Below are positions 25,835 to 32,832 of a DNA stretch of 64,000 nt, in pieces. A program made the position numbers and the translations under genes. The stretch's first letter is position 1. Every line of letters starts with the position of its first letter. Below the pieces are notes generated by a model. It did no database searches and was not told the origin of the DNA. It saw only the letters and a list, made by a program, of their open reading frames with translations. This DNA comes from Nocardia inohanensis NBRC 100128 (GTDB lineage Bacteria > Actinomycetota > Actinomycetes > Mycobacteriales > Mycobacteriaceae), in contig NZ_BDBK01000005.1 of NCBI RefSeq assembly GCF_001612945.1, positions 62,001-126,000 on the forward strand. The letters are read 5' to 3'.

Positions 25835-26422
25835 TCAGGCGGTCTTGATGCCGTCGTCGAGGTAGCGGTAAGCCTTCACGCCGGCGTCGTCCTTGAACGC
25901 CTCGACGGAGATCGAGAAGCCGGCCAGTTCCTTGGACACGAACTTCTTCTCCTGCACCGCGGTGATCTTCGCGTTCGGCAGGACGATCCGCAGCTTCTTC
26001 GACTCGTGCAGCATGTCGAAAACCCAGGCCCGGCGCGGCAGCACCGAACCGGTCTCCTTCACCTGCACCAGCGTGCCGCTGGTAGCGGTAGCCGGGGTGA
26101 CGGTCAGGTTCTCGGGCCCGAAAACCTCACCGAGAACATCCTTGTCCCACACCGCATACAGGGTCAGGCCGAACCGCACCGAGTGCTCCGACTGCAACGC
26201 GGCAATGATGTCCGCATTCCAATCCTTGACGGTCTCGACCTTCCGCTCACCCCGCGACTCGATGCCATCCTCGGAGACATAACCAAGCGGCTTGAACGCG
26301 GCATTCAGAGCATCAGAAGCCGAAACCGGTAGAGAGGTAGAAACCGGGGCGACCAGAACGCCACCGGTAACAGCAATGTTCGGAGTAACCGAACCAATGA
26401 ACTTGCTGGAGGGCAGAGCCAT
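25835..26422 (-). CDS. Major tail protein (tail tube)
   Basis: A 195-residue tube subunit. The pattern FKPLGYVSEDGIESRGERKV, then TEHSVRFGLTLYAVWD-like strand, LPRRAWVFDMLHESKKLRIV and the final AFKDDAGVKAYRYLDDG, is the recognisable core of siphovirus tail tube proteins in actinobacterial phages. Start ATG 26422, with GAAGGGAA upstream. It lies between the tail terminator and the chaperones, the conserved order. No tail sheath gene follows, so the tail is non-contractile. Confidence 0.88.
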   Translation of the reverse strand: MALPSSKFIGSVTPNIAVTGGVLVAPVSTSLPVSASDALNAAFKPLGYVSEDGIESRGERKVETVKDWNADIIAALQSEHSVRFGLTLYAVWDKDVLGEVFGPENLTVTPATATSGTLVQVKETGSVLPRRAWVFDMLHESKKLRIVLPNAKITAVQEKKFVSKELAGFSISVEAFKDDAGVKAYRYLDDGIKTA

Positions 26423-26508
26423 TTCAGTTGTTCCCTTCGGGATTGTTGCGCAGGCCCGTCGGAATCGTTATTCAGTTGTCGCAAGCCACTTTTGGAAGTG
26501 GAAGCTTG

Positions 26509-26946
26509 TTAGAGGACAGTCCCTCGCACATAGAGGTCAGCGGTAACCACATACCGAGGTGCCGCAGTCACCGGATCCGTATCGTTCTCAACCCCGGCGT
26601 CCTCGATGTCGTCAACCCACATCGCCCCGATATACCGCGGGAACGACCCGGTCAGAATCGACCGCACAGTCCGAGCCAACACAGCCGCGGTCCCGTCGTC
26701 AGCCTGACACTCCAAGACCATCCGGGGTCGATCCAAAATCAAGAAGGTCCCTCGATGCCCTTCTCGATCCTCCACATCCTGGCGCCGCCTCCGATCGTCA
26801 CGGAAGACACGAACAACCCGGGCAGGTTTGGGATCAGGCATTTTGGCGACCACCAAAGCCGAGTCGCCCAGAGCAGTCAATTCTGATTTCAAATAGTCAA
26901 TAAGATTCTTCTCCACATCCGGAAAAGAAATACGTTCGAGCGGCAC
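26509..26946 (-). CDS. Tail terminator protein
   Basis: A 145-residue protein from GTG 26946, with GAGG 8 bases upstream. The N-terminus PDVEKNLIDYLKSEL, the middle PDPKPARVVRVFRDD, LDRPRMVLECQADD, and the C-terminal TAAPRYVVTADLYVRG reproduce the order of conserved blocks in siphovirus tail terminators, which cap the tube once it reaches the tape-measure length. In a true phage this gene follows head-completion genes; here it is preceded by two cell-wall-enzyme-like genes instead. Confidence 0.78.
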   Translation of the reverse strand: MPLERISFPDVEKNLIDYLKSELTALGDSALVVAKMPDPKPARVVRVFRDDRRRRQDVEDREGHRGTFLILDRPRMVLECQADDGTAAVLARTVRSILTGSFPRYIGAMWVDDIEDAGVENDTDPVTAAPRYVVTADLYVRGTVL

Positions 26947-26994
26947 GGAACCATCCTCGCTATCATTGATGCGGACGCAAGCCCTGGTAAGAAT

Positions 26995-28068
26995 CTAGGC
27001 AGGCTTGTACGGAACGTTCCCCTTGGAGACATCCTCGTCCACTAGTGTGTATCGCAGTAGAGTTCGAGAAGGTGCGAACGGATTTAGGCCCCACCGGTCC
27101 CGCCAGCGATCGTCCTCTCGATCGACGCCCATGTCAGCGATGAAGCGATCCCAATCGGCCGGATCCATCGTCTGACAGCCAGCACTTACCACATTGCCAT
27201 CTTTGCCTCGATGCCACCACATGGTCTCGGCCCCCTCGCCCAAGAAATTCTCGTAAAAGAATCCGTCGTGGTCGACATCATACTGAGCATTCTTCTTGGG
27301 GCCATCCCCTTGTGTGAAAACATTTCCGTCGCCTACGCTGCCCTCCTTGTTCTTGTCCCAGTGATGTTCCATCACGTATGTTCCCGCAGGGAGACGCGCT
27401 ACTTCACCCTTTCCGTCATGATTCATATCAGGATTGTTTTTATCAGGCTTTTCTTTGACATATTGAGAAGTAGGCTCTGTATTCGCTCGATATCGACTTA
27501 CGTGTTTCTTGCCGTCCCCGTCAATCCAGAGCAGTACCGCGGTATCGTCGTAGAGGCCCTTTCCGCCATTCTCATTCGTATTCGTCGGATGGCGGATAGC
27601 GACAAGGTTCTTCATATCCGCACTGCCATCCAGAACGATGCCTTGCCTTTGCAGAAGAGCTTTATAGTAGTCATACTCAGCATCGGTATCATTCTGCCCA
27701 CCAGCGTTCCCTCCGGCCGAGCCGTCGGGTCCCGCAATATCCTTCAATCCATTTGGCGAGCGCGTTTCCCCTATCACCGATTCGACCATACTTTCCTGAT
27801 CGTTCAGGCGCTTAACGCACTGATAAGCTTCAGCCTGGTCCAACCCATTGAAGTTGTAGACTGTAGATCGTTCACCTTCGGACTCGAGACCGAGACGCGG
27901 TGCCGGCGAGAGAGCGCCACTCACCATTGGCAACCAAGGCTGAACCTGCGACGTCACACCCGCAACCAGACGACTAGCCTCATCAGTGACGCGGTCTACT
28001 TCAGGCCGTAGAACATTCTTGATATCAGAGAGGCTCTGAAAGACCTCATCCAGTATTGATTTCGACAA
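26995..28068 (-). CDS. L,D-transpeptidase-like (YkuD-type) protein with tail-associated N-terminus
   Basis: A 357-residue protein (apparent TTG start at 28068). Residues 1-65 are helical and Ala/Val rich; YNFNGLDQAEAYQCVKRLND (about 70-90) repeats a motif found at the end of the tape-measure candidate. The C-terminal half has features of a YkuD-like fold: RYRANTEPTSQY, RLPAGTYVMEHHW, and an active-site-like HRGKDGNVVSAGCQTM with His and Cys spaced as in the HxnSxGC signature. It may cut or link peptidoglycan stems. Base composition is strikingly AT-rich for this genome (bases 27421-27480 are about one-third GC), suggesting recent transfer. Catalytic activity is not proven by sequence. Confidence 0.68.
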   Translation of the reverse strand: MSKSILDEVFQSLSDIKNVLRPEVDRVTDEASRLVAGVTSQVQPWLPMVSGALSPAPRLGLESEGERSTVYNFNGLDQAEAYQCVKRLNDQESMVESVIGETRSPNGLKDIAGPDGSAGGNAGGQNDTDAEYDYYKALLQRQGIVLDGSADMKNLVAIRHPTNTNENGGKGLYDDTAVLLWIDGDGKKHVSRYRANTEPTSQYVKEKPDKNNPDMNHDGKGEVARLPAGTYVMEHHWDKNKEGSVGDGNVFTQGDGPKKNAQYDVDHDGFFYENFLGEGAETMWWHRGKDGNVVSAGCQTMDPADWDRFIADMGVDREDDRWRDRWGLNPFAPSRTLLRYTLVDEDVSKGNVPYKPA

Positions 28069-28103
28069 GTCAGGCTCGATTCATGCACAAGATCCGGGGA
28101 TTC

Positions 28104-29267
28104 TCACTTATACGCCCCGCTGCCATACAGAATTTGATCAGCAACGTCGAGCACCTGCCCAATTGTGGCCTGGCCGTGCTCGGTCTCATCCGACCCGTCT
28201 TTCGCTGGGTTCTGCGGCGTGCCTGTGAACCATGCTTTCCCCATAGCCACTTCCTGCGAACGTTCCCATGTGCCACCGGCGTTGTAGCTGGAGCTCAGGA
28301 ACTGGTTGAATGGCATATTTCTCACCTCCGCCGTCGCAAAGGGAACCGCCCTGTCCTTGAACATTCTCAGATTGAAGGCGGTCGCCTTGATGGCCAGTTC
28401 GTCACTGCCGACCAGGTCCCAAAATGAAACACCTTCAAAATGATCAGGATATGCCCGGACGGTATCTCGCAGCGCCTGCAATTTCAGATTGGTCAGGCCG
28501 ATGGAATTGCTGATGTCGGGGTCTTCAGGGTGTTTGGTTTCGCCAGCCCACCAGGCCGCCATACGGATTAGGTCGTATGTCGTTCCCGCGAGAGGCCCGA
28601 CAGTATCGTGAGGGTCATAGGTTTCCGGATGCTCCAGAGCGTTGAGGAGATTGCGATCCGAACCACGCCCACCTCGATACCCGGTGCGAAGCGGTGCGCC
28701 CTCTTGCAGCACCATGGCGAGCACCATGTCCGCATCCACACCCGCTTCATTTGCGTATTCGACCGACCACATAGCCCATTTCTTCATTTGTGGCCCGTAC
28801 AAATCCAAATTGTCGGCATTGAGGGTATAAGTGGGTGTCGTCGGGGTATTCCAGTCAGCTTTGGGATGGTGTCCCCGAGGGTTCCACGGGCCCGGGACCG
28901 GGTCCGGAAGGTCGATCGCTTTAGCCTGTACCGGCCCCGATACGACCGGAGCTGGGGCAAGCACGTCAAGGACGCTCGTGACCAACTGTTCTGACGAACG
29001 CAACCGGGCAATTTTGGCGACCGCGGACAGCGGAGTCATTCCGGAGAAGTCCTGAGCGCTTCCGCCATCCGACAGTCCCGGGAGCAACGCGCGGCCGGTG
29101 GTCATCATCGACAGCTCGGCAGCCCGAGCGCCGGCCCACGCAGCGACGGAATTCACCAGGTTGGGGGCGAGGTCGGTTCGACGCTCGGTGAAGGTGCTGG
29201 TCATTCCGGCCAGGAACGAGTCTGCGGCTTCGCCGATCAGCTGGCCCAGTGGATCATTCTGTGCCAT
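28104..29267 (-). CDS. Lysozyme/lytic transglycosylase-like protein of the tail locus
   Basis: A 387-residue protein starting at ATG 29267, overlapping the preceding stop (ATGA). The first 110 residues are helical and include DFSGMTPLSAVAKIARLRSS, a relative of the motif in the tape-measure candidate and the L,D-transpeptidase-like protein. A C-terminal domain (about 155-370) resembles the lysozyme/SLT fold: DADMVLAMVLQEGAP with a candidate catalytic Glu, ISNSIGLTNLK, and SSSYNAGGTWERS. Such domains usually sit inside tape-measure or hub proteins and open peptidoglycan during tail penetration; here it is a separate polypeptide. Family assignment is by motif pattern and is moderate. Confidence 0.62.
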   Translation of the reverse strand: MAQNDPLGQLIGEAADSFLAGMTSTFTERRTDLAPNLVNSVAAWAGARAAELSMMTTGRALLPGLSDGGSAQDFSGMTPLSAVAKIARLRSSEQLVTSVLDVLAPAPVVSGPVQAKAIDLPDPVPGPWNPRGHHPKADWNTPTTPTYTLNADNLDLYGPQMKKWAMWSVEYANEAGVDADMVLAMVLQEGAPLRTGYRGGRGSDRNLLNALEHPETYDPHDTVGPLAGTTYDLIRMAAWWAGETKHPEDPDISNSIGLTNLKLQALRDTVRAYPDHFEGVSFWDLVGSDELAIKATAFNLRMFKDRAVPFATAEVRNMPFNQFLSSSYNAGGTWERSQEVAMGKAWFTGTPQNPAKDGSDETEHGQATIGQVLDVADQILYGSGAYK

Positions 29268-29881
29268 CAGTCATTTCCCGATCCGCGCGCGTCACTGATG
29301 CGTCGGCGCAGTTGGTCGACCACACCCGCGTATGCCTCGGTTTTGGTGGCGGATTCATGGGCCAGACCGCGGGGATGAGTGGCGATCCAGATGCCGTCGT
29401 CGCTTTGCTGGACTTCGATGTCGTCGAGGTCGTAGAAGTCTTCGGGGTCCGGGGCGGGCCAGTCACCGTTTTCGTCCTTGGTGATGTGCATACCGACGTC
29501 GAATGCTCCGGGCGGGCCGCCGGGGGTGGCGGTCCAGCGGATCTCCTCGAGTTCGGGATGCATTCGGACGCCGCGTTTTACGAGATATTCGGCGATTCGG
29601 GTGGCTTGTTTGATGCTGGTGACCGTGGGGTCGGCGAGTTTGCGGCCGACCTTGCTCTCCCATTCCGGGAGGTGGATGACCGTCAGTTCGTCGGCCAGGG
29701 CCTTCACCTGGGGGTCGAGTTCGTCGGTTTCCTCGCGAGCCGGGAGCTTGCCGCTCAAGGTCTGCTGGAGGAACTGGAGGAACTCGGGGGTGACCAGTTG
29801 CCCGGTATCGGTTTTCACGTAGTCCGAAGGCGGCTGGTAGCCGCCGAAGTGGACGGATTCGACGACTTCGTTATCGGGCAT
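29267..29881 (-). CDS. Unknown 204-residue protein of the tail locus
   Basis: I do not recognise the family. The protein is acidic and soluble, starts MPDNEVVESVHFGGYQPPSD at ATG 29881, has a helical middle (SIKQATRIAEYLVKRGV) and a beta-rich C-terminal half, and ends with a charged helix (VVDQLRRRISDARG). It is translationally coupled to the lysozyme-like gene. Two hairpins precede it, so it may begin a separate transcript. Confidence 0.65.
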   Translation of the reverse strand: MPDNEVVESVHFGGYQPPSDYVKTDTGQLVTPEFLQFLQQTLSGKLPAREETDELDPQVKALADELTVIHLPEWESKVGRKLADPTVTSIKQATRIAEYLVKRGVRMHPELEEIRWTATPGGPPGAFDVGMHITKDENGDWPAPDPEDFYDLDDIEVQQSDDGIWIATHPRGLAHESATKTEAYAGVVDQLRRRISDARGSGND

Positions 29882-29924
29882 GGGGCATCAAGACCTTCCG
29901 GGCATCGGATGACGTGGATGGGAC

Positions 29925-30037
29925 GGTCCCGCCCCCGGTCAGGGGGACATCCGGGGGCGGGACCGGTGACGCCCCTCGCGCTGCGGCCGAGGTCTCTACC
30001 GCGTTTCCACCAGCGGGAGACGGGCGCGCGAGGGGCG
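29925..30037. terminator. Two strong hairpins between membrane-protein genes and the tail operon
   Basis: Hairpin 1: GGTCCCGCCCCCGG (29925-29938) with CCGGGGGCGGGACC (29951-29964), 14 perfect pairs, 12-base loop. Hairpin 2: CGCCCCTCGCGC (29970-29981) with GCGCGAGGGGCG (30026-30037), 12 perfect pairs around a 44-base loop. They fill the 241-base gap between the coiled-coil membrane protein and the 204-residue protein. Neither has a U tract, so they may terminate, attenuate or protect RNA ends. Confidence 0.6.
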
Positions 30038-30122
30038 GGCATGCGGCGAGCTCTGAACCCGCGCTTGACCTTTCGGGAGGTGTTCGGGGGCGTGCCGCAT
30101 GGGTTGGACCGGCGAAGGACTT

Positions 30123-30419
30123 TCAGATCTCTTCTTCGAGAGTGGTGGGGATCTGGTACTTCGCCGGTGGGGGTTCCTGGCCTGGAACGTGCAGACGCAG
30201 GAAGCTGAGGAGTTCGTCGATGTGACGTTGCAGGGCGCGAATGAGGCGGATGGCGTCGCGGAAGCGGCGTTGATCGCTGAGGGCTTGATCTTCCAGGGCC
30301 GCAACGCGTTCGCGGAGTTTCGCTACCTCACGCGCCTGCCAGGCGGTGACCGCGCCGATCACGGTGGCGATCGCCATGCCGACCGCTTGCACCAGGTCCG
30401 CGTTGAGCATGGATTGCAT
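30123..30419 (-). CDS. Small membrane protein with coiled coil
   Basis: A 98-residue protein with one N-terminal membrane segment (AVGMAIATVIGAVTAWQ) and a long helix with heptad spacing (VAKLRERVAALEDQALSDQR to LRALQRHIDELLSFLRL), ending in a Pro-rich acidic tail. ATG 30419 begins directly after the stop of the holin-like gene. In actinophages a second small membrane protein commonly follows the holin and tunes lysis, which may be the ancestral role. Confidence 0.65.
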   Translation of the reverse strand: MQSMLNADLVQAVGMAIATVIGAVTAWQAREVAKLRERVAALEDQALSDQRRFRDAIRLIRALQRHIDELLSFLRLHVPGQEPPPAKYQIPTTLEEEI

Positions 30420-30632
30420 TCAGGCTTCACCGTCCGCGGTGCGCGCCGGAGTCACCGCCGGGCGGATGAGCACGCCGGCGATGACCGGGGTGAGCAGGCC
30501 GTAGAGGGTGAGAACGGCTTCGATCCAGTCGGTGTTCACCTGGTGGCCGAGCAGGTAGGCGGCCACTCCGGTAATGGCGACGAGCACGGAACGCACCAGG
30601 GCCGGTTCGGGGGGAACCTTGTTGATTCGCAC
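30420..30632 (-). CDS. Holin-like membrane protein
   Basis: A 70-residue protein. GTG 30632 is chosen because GGAAGGA lies six bases upstream; a TTG in the same frame at 30647 sits inside that site. Two hydrophobic segments (SVLVAITGVAAYLLGH and AVLTLYGLLTPVIAGVLI) joined by a short turn, with the motif RINKVPPEPALVRS, resemble class II-type small holins of actinophages. It could release particles by host lysis or insert in the membrane for another purpose. Confidence 0.68.
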   Translation of the reverse strand: MRINKVPPEPALVRSVLVAITGVAAYLLGHQVNTDWIEAVLTLYGLLTPVIAGVLIRPAVTPARTADGEA

Positions 30633-30663
30633 GATGATTCCTTCCAAGAGGCCCGCGGGCGGG

Positions 30664-30753
30664 CTAGGCGATGATCGCGACCACGGCTGCCAGCACCTTG
30701 ACGATGATGCCGCCGATTGCGATCCACTGGTCGACGGTCAGTCCGAGAACCAT
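30664..30753 (-). CDS. 29-residue hydrophobic peptide
   Basis: A very small gene: ATG 30753, with GAAAGGA seven bases upstream, encodes MVLGLTVDQW followed by a strongly hydrophobic stretch with one Lys and ends before the holin-like gene. It could be a single-span membrane peptide such as a minimal holin or antiholin, or a toxin-like amphipathic peptide. Evidence for translation is only the well-placed ribosome-binding site and the clean frame. Confidence 0.5.
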   Translation of the reverse strand: MVLGLTVDQWIAIGGIIVKVLAAVVAIIA

Positions 30754-30798
30754 TGGGATTCCTTTCGTTTCGAAACCCTCGACGGTGCGCCAACGAGA

Positions 30799-30838
30799 AA
30801 ACCCCCGGTCCGCGAGAGCGGAACGAGGGTTCTGACAC
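30799..30838 (-). terminator. Attenuator-like hairpin in the leader of the tail locus
   Basis: On the minus strand AACCCTCGTTCCGC and GCGGACCGGGGGTT fold around TCTC (outer AACCC/GGGTT and inner CCGC/GCGG arms pair, with an imperfect middle), followed by TTTC. It lies between the candidate promoter and the 29-residue peptide, so read-through here could control the whole block. Confidence 0.45.
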
Positions 30839-30930
30839 GAAGAGGGACAGGACGCGAGTCGAATTCGCTTGCCTGAGAGTTGATTTCCCGGGGAGTTCGG
30901 GATGAAGGCGCAACTGTGGCGCTGCACATA

Positions 30931-30958
30931 GCTTCACTTAAGCGAAGCGCAATGTCAA
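30931..30958 (-). promoter_or_regulatory. Candidate promoter/operator of the tail locus
   Basis: TTGACA (minus strand, 30958-30953) is followed by GCTTCGCTTAAGTGAAGC (30948-30931), an almost perfect 18-bp palindrome centred on TTAA. No canonical -10 lies at 16-18 bases, but a TATGTG lies at 22. The AT-rich palindrome beside a consensus -35 looks like a repressor site. No repressor gene is present in the block. Confidence 0.5.
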
Positions 30959-31021
30959 CACCCAGGCTGAAGATTCATGAAAACCGCAGGTAGATCACGG
31001 TCCGCTCGGTCAATCGATCGG

Positions 31022-32641
31022 CTACACCTCTTGCAGCTTGCGCTTGAGGACCTTGCCCGTGGGGTTGCGCGGGAGTTCGTCCAGGAAGACGATCTCGCGG
31101 GGGACCTTGTAGCGGGCCAGGTTGGATTTCACGAAGTCCTTGAGCTCTTCGGCGGAGAAGGATTTGTCCTCGTGGATGACGACGAAGGCTTTCAGGCGTG
31201 CGCCGAATTGTTCGTCGGGGACACCGATTACGGCCGCTTCGCGCACGGCGGGGTGGGTGTAGAGGAGTTCCTCGACCTCCACGGGGAAGACGTTCTCGCC
31301 GCCGGAGACGATCATGTCGTCGTCGCGGCCGTCGATGAAAAGCCGGCCGCCGCGGTCGAAGTGGCCGACGTCGCCGGAGGACATCAGGCCGCGAATGACC
31401 TCTTTGTGGCCGCCGCCGGTGTAGCCCTCGAACTGGATGACATTGCCGACGAAGATGCGGCCGGTCTTGCCGGCGGGGAGCTTACGGCCCGCGTCGTCGA
31501 GGATTTCGACGCGCGCGCCCAGGACGGGGCGGCCGACGCAGCCGGGTTCCTTCGCCAGATCCTCGGGGGTGGCGATGGTGGCGTAGGCGACTTCGGTCGA
31601 GCCGTAGAGGTTGTAGACGACCGGGCCGAAGGCCGCCGTCACGTCACGGCACAATTGCGCGCCCAGCTGGGAGCCCGCCACGAAGATGATGCGCAGGGCG
31701 GACAGGTCGCGGCCGGTGAGCGCCTTGCCGCCGAGATCCATCATGCGGGCCAGCATGACCGGCACCACGATCATGGTGGTGGCGTGGTGTTCGGCGGCGC
31801 TGTCGATGGCGACCTGGGGATCGAAGCGGCGGCGGATCACCAGGGTGGAGCCGAAGCCGATGGTCAGCATGGCGCAGGCGAAGCCGAGGGTGTGGAACAT
31901 GGGGGCGCAGCATTCGGTCACCTCGTTCACGCGGAACGGGACCTTGGAGAGCAGACCGCCCAGCGCGGCAAGGGATTTCGGTTCGGGGCGGGGCGCGCCC
32001 TTCGGGGTGCCGGTGGTGCCGCTGGTCAAGAGGATGATCTTGGGTTCGGCGCCGGGCGCGGGCGGTGCGTCGGGCGAGCCCGAAATGATCAGCGCCTCCA
32101 GGCTGTCCGCCCGCTGCTGCTCGGTCCAGGCCCGGTAGCTGCCGCGGCGGGGCGACACCTCGTCGAGCATGTGCGCGTACTCGTCGTCGTAGACGAGCAG
32201 GTCGGTGCCTTCGCGGGTGGCCACATCGCGAATCTGCGGACCGGCGAAATCGGTGTTCAGCAGGATGATTCGCGCACCACACTTGGCGGCGGCGAAGGTG
32301 GCGTCCAGCAGACCGCGATGATTGCGCGCCAGAATCGCCACGCCCTCACGCGGTTTCAGGCCGCGCTCACGCCAGGCGTTGGCGAGCCGGTTGGACCGGT
32401 CCTCCAACTCGCCGAAGGTCAGCGACCCCAGCTCGTCGATGAGGGCTACCCGGTCCGGATAGCGCGCCGCGGAGAGCCCTAGCCCCGCCGCGAGGGTCCC
32501 GTACCGCAGCATCGAGGTGGCGGCGGTGAGCAGCGGGAGCGGCGACTCCACCCGCACCAGCCCGGTATCCATGCACAGCCGCGCCGATTCGAGTTCGATC
32601 ATGGCCCGCTCCCCCAGCGAGCGAATCAGTCCGAGTGTCAT
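31022..32641 (-). CDS. Fatty-acyl-CoA synthetase / AMP-binding protein (FadD12/FadD2-like)
   Basis: ANL-superfamily acyl-activating enzyme of 539 residues forming acyl-CoA via acyl-adenylate. Core motifs: LLTSGTTGTPKGAP (phosphate loop), NLYGSTEVAYATIATPEDLA (A5), SSGDVGHFDRGGRLFIDGRDDD (A7-A8 hinge) and the terminal PRNPTGKVLKRKLQ with the catalytic Lys. The overall pattern, including the AARYPDRVALIDELGSLTF start, resembles mycobacterial FadD2/FadD12. It is the first host gene beyond the tail locus and lies downstream of another FadD on the same strand across 191 bases, which may be a transcription unit. Confidence 0.9.
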   Translation of the reverse strand: MTLGLIRSLGERAMIELESARLCMDTGLVRVESPLPLLTAATSMLRYGTLAAGLGLSAARYPDRVALIDELGSLTFGELEDRSNRLANAWRERGLKPREGVAILARNHRGLLDATFAAAKCGARIILLNTDFAGPQIRDVATREGTDLLVYDDEYAHMLDEVSPRRGSYRAWTEQQRADSLEALIISGSPDAPPAPGAEPKIILLTSGTTGTPKGAPRPEPKSLAALGGLLSKVPFRVNEVTECCAPMFHTLGFACAMLTIGFGSTLVIRRRFDPQVAIDSAAEHHATTMIVVPVMLARMMDLGGKALTGRDLSALRIIFVAGSQLGAQLCRDVTAAFGPVVYNLYGSTEVAYATIATPEDLAKEPGCVGRPVLGARVEILDDAGRKLPAGKTGRIFVGNVIQFEGYTGGGHKEVIRGLMSSGDVGHFDRGGRLFIDGRDDDMIVSGGENVFPVEVEELLYTHPAVREAAVIGVPDEQFGARLKAFVVIHEDKSFSAEELKDFVKSNLARYKVPREIVFLDELPRNPTGKVLKRKLQEV

Positions 32642-32832
32642 GCGCCCACCCCGAACCCACTCAAAACGGACAGCGACTTCCCTTGTGCGCGTGTCGATTC
32701 CACCCGGACCTCCTCGTCCACCCCTGCTGGGCCTCTGCCCTCAAACTAACGGTAAGACCCGGCCCCCGCGAGCGGAAGCATCCGGCCCTCCTCGCGCACG
32801 ACACACGGAGCAGGGCCGGACAAGCCGCCGAA

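Larger units (their letters stand above)
16532..30960 (-). mobile_element. Headless phage-tail-like locus (17 genes, one orientation)
   Basis: A leftward operon-like block containing, in order of transcription: a 29-residue hydrophobic peptide, a holin-like protein, a membrane coiled-coil protein, an unknown 204-residue protein, a lysozyme/transglycosylase-like protein, an L,D-transpeptidase-like protein, tail terminator, tail tube, two overlapping assembly chaperones, short tape-measure candidate, distal tail protein, Gp37-like hub and five minor-tail/fibre genes. Most junctions are ATGA/GTGA overlaps or gaps under 25 bases. I see no head, packaging, integration, replication or immunity gene and no direct-repeat attachment site, and both flanks are ordinary chromosomal genes closed by terminators. 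A domesticated tail particle is the favoured reading; a decayed prophage is the alternative. Confidence 0.75.
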
